DNA of 64,000 bases from Paramacrobiotus metropolitanus. Taxonomy: Eukaryota; Tardigrada; Eutardigrada; Parachela; Macrobiotidae. The stretch's first letter is position 1. Every line of letters starts with the position of its first letter. Of the stretch, positions 11,701-22,402 are shown in pieces. Position numbers and translations under genes: made by a program. The stretch is from NCBI RefSeq assembly GCF_019649055.1, contig NW_026570259.1, forward strand, positions 372,001-436,000, in the 5' to 3' direction. The notes beneath the pieces were generated by a model, which worked only from the letters and a program-made list of their open reading frames with translations, was not told the DNA's origin and ran no database searches.

Positions 11701-14376
11701 ACCATTAAAAATTTTCCCATTCGCCAACGCGCACCGAACGTGAAGGTAATGGAAGAAAGGGTACGATCGCACCGCTATTTGTGTCGATATCTTGACCACT
11801 TTCGTGGTACAAACGCGAATGAAGACAACAGAGAATCAATGAAAAATATGGACGAGAACGCAGTGTTTGTAAGCGGCCACGACTATGTCAAGCAGACCAT
11901 ACAATTGTTATGCAAAGGTGACGAGTCGCAGGCAGAATTATTTAGCTTATTGTACGACGATGACACGATCACATCCAGATTCCAAAGGATCGAACAGCTG
12001 CTATTGCTGCGCTCGAGCGGAATACTGATCAAAGAAGCTTTTAACCGGCGTTTTGATACACTTCTGAACGACAAAGTCCAGCTCTTGTCGGCATTGCACC
12101 ACAACTACGAGTTAATTCAGAAGGCCGTTGCAAAAGAAGCCAGTGAAATGCACCATCCTAACATGCCAAAAGTTGAATTTGCACTAGCCAGCGACGAGAA
12201 TCCCGGGCATGAATTGTACCAAGTAACCGACGAGCAGATTCTAGAACGTATGAAGCGGACCCAAATTTCTTTACCGTTCTTTCTGGACGTTAATGATTTA
12301 AACTATCCGCTAATTATGCAATCCCGTCAAAATGCAGCAGCCAACGCAGCACGCACTCGAGCCAAAGCCAACGCAGGTGGGATTTGACTAAAAGTAAAAT
12401 TTAAAATAAACTGTGAACGCTATCGTTTTATTTTCAGTAAATCTTGGAAAATCTCTTTCGGCTCTGCGTATCGCTTCCCATCAGCCGAAGATCACTATGC
12501 CAGTAGAAGAAATTCTGATTAATCCTGATGAATTAGCGCGGTCCTGTGATAAAATGATTACAACTTTCGAACAAGACTTGGAAAATTTGCAAGGGTTAAA
12601 AGAACGGGCAGTATTTGCAGCTAGCTTACTTGACCTCCGAGCTATGTATATTAGACAGCGCCTTCTTCATTTGGAACAAGTTAAAGCCTGGACCGCCGAC
12701 ATACAACACCGCTGGGAAACCACCACCAAACTTGCTGACTACATTAAAGCGAACGGCAGCCGATCTCACAAAATGATGCAGATAATTCGTCAACAATACG
12801 AAGACTGTGCTCGCAAAGATGCGGCACTGGACTTTTCTATCAAGCGAGAGCTACATGACCTTTCCGATCTGGATGGAAAACGGCTGGTGTCCATGTATCG
12901 TAAGCGACCACACCTCTTTCGCGGATTAAAACAGGCGACATATTTTGAAGGACAGATGTGTCGCCCCCGTACTGCTGAGCTAAAAGAAAAGGTCACAGAA
13001 GAATTCTACCATAGTTTACGGATGATTGAAGATCCCGAGCAAAGACCAGAGGATATTGATTACAGAATTTGGCATAGATACTGTGAACATCGTCGCAAAA
13101 AGATGGAATCGGAAATGGAATTCTGGTTGAAGCATATGGAGCTAGAACTGTATCAGGGCTTGCATTACGATTATATAGAATTAGAGAGAGCATTGCAAAC
13201 GGAAGTTGAGAATGCGCAGTCGCAGCTGGGAGAAGTCGAAAGAAAGCAAATAATGCTAGAAAAGAATACGGATCTGGTTCTTACTGTCACGCATGGGCAA
13301 ATCGAGGCCGAACTTGCACCATTCCAGGAATTTAACGAGCGAGTGATCTTGATACAACCGAAGCATATTCAAAACATGAATTTGCAGCTGCAGGTAAAGC
13401 AGACGCTTGCGGTTAGTAGCTGCATAAGCAGCACAGTACAGGTGCAGAATTAATTTTCAAACGTTACCGTATATAATTAGTTTATGTTTCTGTTGCAGAA
13501 CGGGTGCCGGAAAAAAATGAAAGTCTTGGAACAAGTTGTTAAATTTCGGGAAGCTATACTGCTGCTTCAGTGGGAAAGAGAAGTGCAAATGGAGAAGATT
13601 GTGGATTACCAATACGAAAGGAATTTTATAAGCAGTCAAGTTGCTCCGCGAGAGATTCGCAACGTGAGAATTTAGCTATTCGTTTTCTCATTCGTTAAAA
13701 CAGCTGCAATCCGACCTGTTACAGATGGTAGGGAAGGACCTAAACGAGTATCGCGATCAAACCTATCTAAGGTTGAAACAGAATCTGAGACAGCAAAAAG
13801 CGGTAAAAATACGTGTTCCAGCTATTTGGAATGTAATTTTCAGAACTTAATAGTTTATGTTTGTGCCCAGACATTCAAAAGAAACCTGGACTTACTGGAA
13901 TATAAGTTACAACTGCTGTACAAGAAGTTGGTAGCGCTGGAAAACGAGCGACACAATGCGGAAGCGACAATGCGGGGTTTGTCATGTGAGCTGCAGGAGC
14001 GCCAGGCAGTTGCCAATGACATCGGTAAAAGAATGATGAATTAAAAATAAAAAGCCAAAGTTTCCAGCACACTATTTTGAAATGGTGCTTTGAAAGGTTT
14101 GATTCCGTTGCAAATTAGTGGCATCAAATTATATTATTTATAATTGTATGAATAAATATTACCGTTATTGTTGCAAAATTTTTGATATCTGGTGATTTAG
14201 GTGTGCAATCTGATGTCATCGAAAGCGAGACCAGGCGCAATTTAATATGGCGAAGATTACGTATTCAGGCAGCCGTGAAGCAGCAGAAGAAACGAATGGA
14301 ATTTTATAAGGAAGAGCTCTTTCGTTGGCAGAAAAGAACCTTTCCTGCCATCTACCAAGACAAACGGAATCCCTGA
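8769..14376 (+). CDS. CFAP43: CFAP43, cilia- and flagella-associated protein 43
   Basis: Ten exons, all phases consistent: 8769-8803, 8867-9138, 9259-9352, 9413-9601, 9660-12376, 12438-13393, 13499-13663, 13704-13802, 13871-14024, 14201-14376, giving 1618 aa (human about 1665). Residues 1 to about 560 form a degenerate WD40 region. Landmarks are FVKGPLGADLQFVNN and GYTCGQCVRF at the first blade, LTGQPECQITIWNW, the CNWRDFCITSDSSIRIF strand, and TCHSWHVDGALYIGTLEGKL near residue 256, which parallels the CFAP43 THC/MHCW..LYIGCEEG strand. From about 600 onward it is charged coiled coil ending in RTFPA, as in CFAP43. By family, CFAP43 with CFAP44 tethers the inner dynein arm f motor head to the A-tubule, and loss causes sperm flagellar defects. 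It acts in the axoneme. The start is the first ATG in an exon that splices in frame through AT|GTAAAA. The gene is complete and shows no lesion. Confidence 0.95.
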
Positions 14377-14429
14377 ACTGGCAGTCGTTTTCGCTCTGTT
14401 TGTTTGTATGGCTGGTGACTTACTGTGTT

Positions 14430-14435
14430 ATTAAA
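14430..14435 (+). promoter_or_regulatory. ATTAAA poly(A) signal of CFAP43
   Basis: Variant hexamer 54 bases after the CFAP43 stop. It lies upstream of the opposite-strand signal at 14463-14468, so the two mature 3' ends probably overlap. Confidence 0.35.
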
Positions 14436-14462
14436 AGAAAGTTCTCACAAAAATCAGTTTCG

Positions 14463-14468
14463 TTTATT
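14463..14468 (-). promoter_or_regulatory. AATAAA poly(A) signal of CNGK
   Basis: Canonical hexamer on the minus strand, about 116 bases after the CNGK stop codon and inside the 3' flank of CFAP43. Confidence 0.5.
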
Positions 14469-14583
14469 AGTATTTTTGCGTGCATTACAGTGATAAAATT
14501 TTTAAACACAAGCAAAAAGAGTAAAATTGTGAAAGAAGGTGCAGTTGCTCCGAAATAACATCCACCCATAACCGCACTTTCAA

Positions 14584-17500
14584 TTAATCCAATTCCACTT
14601 TTTCTTCTTCCAAAAGATCCCTTAATCGTATTCGATTCGTCATGCATATGTGGCCCATTTGAGCGGAATACTTCGATACCACCTAAGCGAAAATTCCTTA
14701 CGGAAAGCTTTAGTTAGATGCATGACATTCAGTCATACCTTCTCAAGATCGGTTCTTGTCAAAACATAGACTTCGCAGTTGTCGGTGGCTCGCACAGTAC
14801 GAGAAGCCGGCCAATCGATAAGCAGCGCCTGCCAATTAACATTGCTTCCTCTCCGCAACACTCCAATCTCCACACCGCTCTCCACTTCCACCACTTCGCC
14901 GCGATGGAGAAAGTACATCTCCTCCACTAAATCGCCTTGCTGAATAACGTAATCCCCGGGCACAAATTGCACTTGGTGCAAACATGTGCTAATCATCCGG
15001 AGAAACGCATCCGATGCATCTCGAAAAAGTGGTAGCTGAAAAAACGTTGCTCTACTTAATTTGCGTATATGCAGTGGTAAATATTTGCCTTACTTCTCGC
15101 AGATCCCGTTGATGTACCGCGAAACAGATCTCCGCTCGCAAGCAGAATGGCGCATCATTCAGAACACTGTTGATATCATCCACACCTTTGTCCGTTTTCC
15201 ACAGATAATCGAAATATTTTTGTACTCGGTCGATGATTGTGCTATTAGCTTGCTGGTCTAACAGGTAAGTCTTAATGGCTTGAAAGCGGGATTCGAAGTT
15301 CTGCCGGCTGACCTCAAGGTTGGCCAAGGTGGAGGCAATATCCCCCACAATTATACCGAACAAAAACTTTCCCGCCACTTGGACAATACAGATGAAGATC
15401 CTCTCTAAATTTGTCGTGGGGACAATGTCGCCATAACCGGCTGTCGTGGCGGTTGTCGTGATCCAGTATAAAGTGACAATGTAGCGGCTACCGGGATTGC
15501 TGTTTTCCAGGTTGACCTTATTTGTCCATGCATTCTGAAAATCACAGTTTCCATCCGGACACGCGATGTAATAAGCCACACAGCAGAAGAAATGCAGCCA
15601 AAACAATAGTTGCGTGAAGGAATAGGTCAAGCGGACAAAGAGAATACTGATATCTAACTCCGCCAACCAACCGTGGAAAAATATCAGCACACGGTACACC
15701 ATTGGCGGTACTTTAAGCAGTCTCAAATATGCCCATACTTTTCCGCGAATGTCAACTGGTGCAGCCAAACTGAAGACTTCATATGGAAAAGATATCAACA
15801 GATCAACCAAAATACCGTGCTTTAAATAACGCTGGCGAATTTTCTTTGGGTTGAGTACTTCGTTTCCGAATTCATCCAGAAAGCCAGTTCGAAATTTCGC
15901 AATGATATTGATAAGAAATACCGATTCTAAGACGTAGTGTACTGCATATGACCGATCAGTAAACGCCACTTGGTACATTATTAGCATCGATAGAATCATG
16001 CGAATCATATTAACAAAATACTTGCTGAAGTATCGGATGTACTTGTCGTCCGATCGGAAAATATGTTTAGTCATCAAGCGCAACCTTTGACTAGTGGGTA
16101 CTTTCTTCTTCCGCACAGCAGCCAATGAATCTCGAAATCGATGACGCCGGGCTTGAGCAGCAGTCTTCCCAGCTGCATTCTTCTGGTCATCCTCGGCCGT
16201 GAGATTGGAAAGAATATCTTCTACCAACTTTGCTTTAACATCAGGAAAGTGCTCTAGAATTGCATCGAATTCGGCTCGAGTAACGTAATAAAGGTCACTG
16301 TTCTCCGCTGCCCGAAAACTCAACCGGGACGTTTCATTACGGAAAAAGGCAACTTCTCCAATCATCCGGCCTGAACGAATTTGCTGTGGCGCTTTAAATC
16401 CGCTACTGTAGTGCACTTCAATGCTGCCTCGGTACATAAAAAACAAATCTGTTCCGACATCATCCTGACGGATGACATACTCCCCTTCCATTACGTACAG
16501 CGGCTTCATTATGGTCGCCAGCATTTTCTTGAAACCAGTTGGTGTGTTCTTGAAAATTGATACTTGCTCGATCACCTTGCGGTAAAGCTGCAACGCTAAT
16601 TCCGATGTTAGAGAAGGCGGCAAACCGGCAATCAGAGTCTGCGGATCAATTCCGTGGGTACGTAGCCACAGATATTCGTAATATCGAACGATTCTGTGCT
16701 TTAACTTCTTCGACAAGTGCTCGTGGTGCATATACTGTTTGATACATTTCAAGCGGTCGAAAAAGCGAGAACGTCGCGCATCGGAATTGGCTTGTGCAGC
16801 AGCAATACTGGCGATGATGTAATTGAAGAAGATATACCCAGCAATCATGGTGGAAAGGAATATGAAATGTTCCGACTCATTCGTGGCACGGATGTCGCCG
16901 TACCCAACAACGGTTACAGTAGTAATGGCCCAGTAGAATCCCCCGACAAACTGATCCCAGGGCAACGTCGTACTATTGATACCAGCTAGTGATAAATATG
17001 AAGAGTCCATACAGACCTTTGACGTTTCGTTAAAAATCACTGATCCGTTGTCGTACGTTGTAGTGTCTAATAACAGACAGTTGGGTAGGGTTAATTTTGT
17101 GTAAAAATTATCCATCACTTATGCTCTTTGATGCACCTACTGCATGAAGTAACGTTGAATCCACAAGTTGATGGTGTGCACTGCACTGTATACGGCATCG
17201 CCGTAGCAAACATTACGAACAAAATAAAATAGTTGAGGAATTTTATTAAGAATGTGGTTGACTGGTCCTTTTTTATATCGGATTCCTATAATAAGAAAAA
17301 ATTTAAAAAAAGGCACCGATAACACCATAGATCTTCCTTACATAGAAAGCGAAAGCCTGGGGTACTCGGTACACTTGCAGTATCCGGTTCATTCGCAAAT
17401 AAACAGCAGCGTGTAACAGGTCCGTTCTTAGAAGTGTTCCTCCGCCGGTCATCAGTAAGCCCAGCTCAAAAGGAAACGCTGCCAATAGATCGATCCAAAA

Positions 17501-20500
17501 ACTGGAGCGCAGGTAGCGCCTCGCGGTCATATACGGATGTGTGACCAAGATGTTGGTCTCGTTAAAGTACTGAACGTGGAACTTGATGTAAATGTCCACA
17601 AACGCATAAATGTCGCACAGGTATAAGATCACGAACAACCAAAGATCGAAGAGCTGGTAAGTGACTTGCATTAAAACCAAGACAAAAATGACCGTTGCTT
17701 CTATCAAACGGATTTGCTCCCAGATATAGAGAAACCGTCCATCCACAGAAATAGTGCGGTTCATCAAAAGGCGATAAAGATACATGGTCAACGGGTGAAC
17801 GCTCAATGAGTTAAAGTCATCGCGGAAGCGAAGTCGCCGTTTTTGAGTCTCGCTCATTTTGACGGGAGACTCCTCTCGGCGCTTCTTGGATAACGCTTTT
17901 GCTAGTCGTGCTGCAACATAATCATCCACACACGATAATGCCAATCGTAAACTTGTAAAATTCATAATAATGATTAATCCATATGTTAAAGAACGTAATA
18001 CCTGCGCCGCACATATCGGCATAGTACTTTTGATCATGTGCAATGACTTTCATTTGATGCGAGAACCATTTGACAGACGATGCCACCTTATCAAATGCCG
18101 GACGGGGAATGGTTAGAACTTCACAGTGAGTGATTGTTTTAACGCTGACAATCTCATTGTGATTGAATAAAAACCCAATTTCTCCAAAATACATTCCGGG
18201 ATATAGTTCGCTGATAACCATACTGGGTTGTTCTGGATGAAAAATCTGACATACTCCACGACGAATCACGAAGAGCTCGTTAATTAAGTCACCATGCTGT
18301 AAAACAATTGTCATAGCTAGCATGATAATCATTGCCGGCTATGAGTAATACTACCTGAATTATGTATTCGCCTGGCGGGAACAAATATCTTCTAACAGCC
18401 GGCGCAAAGTTTTTTAAGATATTCTCCTCGATGTTCTTGAAAATCGGAACACCAGCCACCAAATGGATGAGATCCTCGACTTGAATCTCTTCTGTCAAAT
18501 GCTCTGGCAAATCTGCAGTCATGCTTTTCACACCTGGGATGTCTTCACCCTTGCTGATTGTCCATAACAGCGCTACCGAGTCAATTGCTCGTCGTTTCAC
18601 CAGTTCTGCCATCCTGTTATATTCCATGAAACCCTTCAGAGCGAACAGCCTCTCCTGAAATTCCACCCGCGGCCCATCCAGATTAGCCAAAGTTGCCGTA
18701 AGAACAGCCAGGCAGTAGCCGTACATGAGCATTCCTATCAGCATGACCACGTTGGCTAGAAACTGTTCCAACAGGTTTCGAGGGAAAATGTCCCCATAGC
18801 CGGCACTGGTCAGAAGCGTAACTGCATAATACATGGCAGCCGAATAACGGTAATCAAAAGTGAAGTCAATGGTGATATTGGGTGGATCGGCCGCGGTCCA
18901 TGATTCTGCCGGATCAGTGGGGCAGTGCTCCGGTGAGCACGTGCCGGCAATCAAAATGGAAGCACCCAACTGACTGCTTAATATGATGTAGATACAGAAC
19001 TTGATGGTCCGGATGGTGGCCATGGATGTTGCCAGCTCATCGCTTAGCCGGTCGAAAAATTTCGGAAGTTTGAATGCTTTAATACAACGATTCAGTCGCA
19101 AATACCCAAAATAGTGCATCTGTCGTTCATAAAAGTCCGCATCGCTTTCGGTGGGATCTTGTTGCAACGCCACGGTAAAAATTTCCATCGGAATGATGGC
19201 TAGAACATCCACCCAAAATGACCAAGACCCCAAATAACTGAATGCCATAGCACGATGATTGGAAATATTTCCGTTTGGCGTGATTATCTGGGTGAGGAAA
19301 CCAACAGCGAAATCGATGTATAATACGATATCGATGAAGTACACGAGGACAAGAATTCCGGCACCACCAGTGTCATCCAAAAGATTGTTGTAACTCTTGA
19401 AAAAGGCTGAGTATGTACCCACAATGAAGGTGCACAAGATCATAGCCACAATAAAGCGATCCCAAAAATACAAAAATATTCCGTCAGGATCTAGGCTGAA
19501 ATCCAAGAAAGTCTGCTTGGCATGATGGTACCTAAGATGCCGTGGTTAGTTGTCACTTGTGGAAACTGAAATCTGACGATGGAAATTATGCAGCTTGTGT
19601 TTAACCAAGTTTTACCGGGCAATTATTCGTCCTTTGAAAGCACTCGTATGGAAATCCACCAATTCGTCCATGGGATCTCGAATTCTGAACAGTTCCATCG
19701 ATTCGGACACGCGCAGTCTTTCCTGCGGTCGCCGAATTTTCATGGCTGACATTAACGATCGGATATTGGTGCCCATTTTCGGGGTCAGCTCCTCCAGTTT
19801 GGTGGCCAGGTCTTTCTCTTGCTTTTTCATACGCGCTGACTCATTCGTGTCGCTGCCGGCGAGAATACCTTCCTGTGTTTGTTGCTGACTCATGCCTGCT
19901 CGTTCTTCTGCCCTCCGCTAGAAAAAACTGCTAAAATAGTAGCGAAGACAGCAGCTGCAGTACGAGCGGATAAACTTACCCGTAGTTCTTCCGCAATTTC
20001 TGGATATGCTTGCAGACACGCCATTAGATCTTCGGTTCGCAGGATCACTAAGTCGCAGTGTGCAATTGCCCGGACGGAGTATTTTCTCGGCATACGAGTT
20101 ATTAAATTAATTTCCCCAAATACCTTGCCTGGTTTCAGCAGAAGTATCGGCACTTCGTTCTCATCATCGCTCAGAACTTCAAGGTGACCTTTCTGCACGT
20201 ACACCATGAGGTTACTCAGTTCGCCTTTCTTCATGACAATCTGATCGGGTAAGGCTAGCATGGGACGGAACTTCAGGCTAAGCATTCGTAGAAAACTAGC
20301 GTTGATATTCTGGAATAGCGGTGATTTATCAAAGATTTTTCCAGTTAGCTCCAAAGAGATTTCAGAACGCAAGGCAAAAGGCAGCTGATCGAAGAGTCCA
20401 GAGCTCGACATACCGCGGCTTCGTTCCCACAAATAGCGGTAGAAGTTGTTCACTTCTCGCACTAGCTCACTGGGTTGATTCTGATCCCGCAAGTAGTTCG

Positions 20501-21709
20501 TAATAGCGGCTACACGCATTTTGTAGCGAAACTGATTCACGTCAAGATTGGTAAGCATGGAGGTCACGCCGCCCTGGATGATGCCAAATAAGACGAGCGT
20601 ACCAACCAACTGAGTGCAGAGGGCGAAGAACTTCTCGCTCAAGGAAATTCCATGTACTTCGCCTAAACTAAAAACGCCGTAATGAACAGTCTAGGATAGG
20701 CAATCAGTGACGAATATTACCCGGTAGTGGTAGCGGTAGTAATGGTCCAGTATAACGAGTACATGTAGATCTCCGAAATCGTTGCATTGATGTGGACAAA
20801 GTCGGTTGTTCCCAAACCATGATCGAATGTGCCTGCGTAAATGTTACGATTGGGAACGGCAATCTTGTACTCTGGGTGAGTGATCTTGTCATCCGCGGAC
20901 GTGCCACCAGAATAGATCCATGATGGTGCTGAGCAGAGGTTCATACCGTCGCGAATATTACTCCATGTTGAACACGGGATCAAATACCAGATGCAAGCCG
21001 TCATGTGGAGAGTCATCCACGATAATACCGTGTAGTATATACTGCGTATAATGATCATATTTGCGCCGACGTGGGACTCCAGAAATCCAAGGTACTACAT
21101 AAGTCAGAGCTTGGATACGAGTACACAGATTTCAGGTGGGAATTTATTTTCCATGCACTTCCTATCAGCACTTACCCTGAAACCGCGATAGCCACATAAT
21201 AACCGATTCAACCTAAGGAACGCCAACACCGGCATTGTATTTGTGCTGGCTACGGCCACACAGACGATATCCGTTGGTAAAATCGCCAGGAGATCGACGA
21301 TCATATAGGTGTGCATGTACCAGTCCAATCGTGATTTTCCTTTCCGCATCTCAGGATTGCGAAGATCATGGGCGTAAAAGCGAGTGACCTTGCCAATAAA
21401 GTCGGCGCAGTTGAATACATCCAAAACATAGCCCAAAATTAACAGAGCAATATCGTACGGACTGAATGCCGCACAAAAGGATATGACAGTAACGTGCAAT
21501 ACGGAGCCGGCAGCCATGACCCCATCCCATAATTTGAACCAGTAAATACGCCGCTCCCGTCGCTCGTGAGCCAGCCATCCCCACTCGATCTCTTCCATGG
21601 CACCAAGCTTGGTCTGATTTCCCTCTTCGGCTTCATCGGTGGGAATGAGGGTTCGCTTGATGGCTTTTCCATGCTTTCTCACAGCGGTGCCAACTTTATT
21701 GTTGGGCAT
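14584..21709 (-). CDS. CNGK: CNGK-type channel: four CNG-channel repeats in one polypeptide
   Basis: Minus-strand exons 21709-21176, 21094-20721, 20667-19980, 19917-19616, 19531-18355, 18296-18002, 17910-17342, 17285 to about 17140, about 17109-15094, 15035-14739, 14682-14584, about 2160 aa. Four consecutive units each contain S1-S4 helices with an Arg/Lys-bearing S4 (such as FLRLNRLLCGYRGFR, YLRLNRCIKAFK, YLRMNRILQVYR), a pore helix and filter, a C-linker and a cyclic-nucleotide-binding fold. Filters in order: GLGE (split over 20722-20721/20667-20658), GYGD (18790-18801), GYGD (16894-16905), GYGD (15427-15438). Repeats I and II are joined in frame by the exon at 19917-19616, and phases match at nine of ten junctions, so this is one gene. 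By family, the sea urchin and zebrafish sperm CNGK channel has exactly this four-repeat design and mediates a K+ conductance; in sea urchin, cGMP binding to the third repeat opens it. The junction between exons 8 and 9, in the extracellular turret of repeat III, does not resolve cleanly. Neighbours CFAP43 and CCDC39 fit a flagellar role. Confidence 0.92.
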
Positions 21710-22402
21710 TATGGGGCAGATTAGAGGTTCTAATTTTCATGCAGATGTTCCTTTTGAAATCAATTCTATTCCAGTTTATACGAGTACTGTATATGAAGTG
21801 GTTTCTGTTTTTTTTGCAGTTTTACTATTCGAATTGTTGTATCGCAAGTCGAAACCAGACTTAAAAATCGGAATTAGAAAGAGTTAAAATCATTTGCAGC
21901 AAAGGAAATAACTGCCAATCTAATTGCTATAAAATCATCAAACACGTTTATGGCAGCATTGCATCAATAAGATAGCTGAAAAGGTTAAATCACAAACCCG
22001 CATTGTTTCTTTTGGAGTTTGACAATTTTTATTATTATTTTTAAAGTCGCTACCCAAAGCCTCTAATTAACGTACTCACTATACTTATATAATAATGGTC
22101 AAGTGTAGCAGTGAACGTACTTTTGGCAGATGGATTACGTCATCGCATCGGTGAGCAGTAATTACAGTTGCTTGGAAATTTTTCAGCAACAACAAAACAG
22201 CATTGTAACATTACTTCAATTTACAACACTACATATGTTCGGTGGTTCGAATTTACGTTCATGCTGCCCCTTTTAATATCGCCATATGACATTTCCTCTT
22301 CATCATTGCCCGAACTTTTAGCATTGCAGGCCTTGCCATACGCATCGCTTCAGTTCTGATTGTATAGGCTCTAGAGCCCTGTTATTCGAATTGGAAGCCT
22401 AC
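21710..22402. promoter_or_regulatory. Head-to-head promoter region between CNGK and CCDC39
   Basis: 693 bp between divergent start codons. TTACGTCA at 22135-22142 is a CRE-like octamer (reverse complement TGACGTAA), a site class bound by CREB/CREM-type factors in male germ cells. GTTGCTTGGAAAT near 22170 is only a weak X-box half. No coding exon is evident; short open frames at 21639-21887 and 22168-22359 have no support. Confidence 0.3.
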
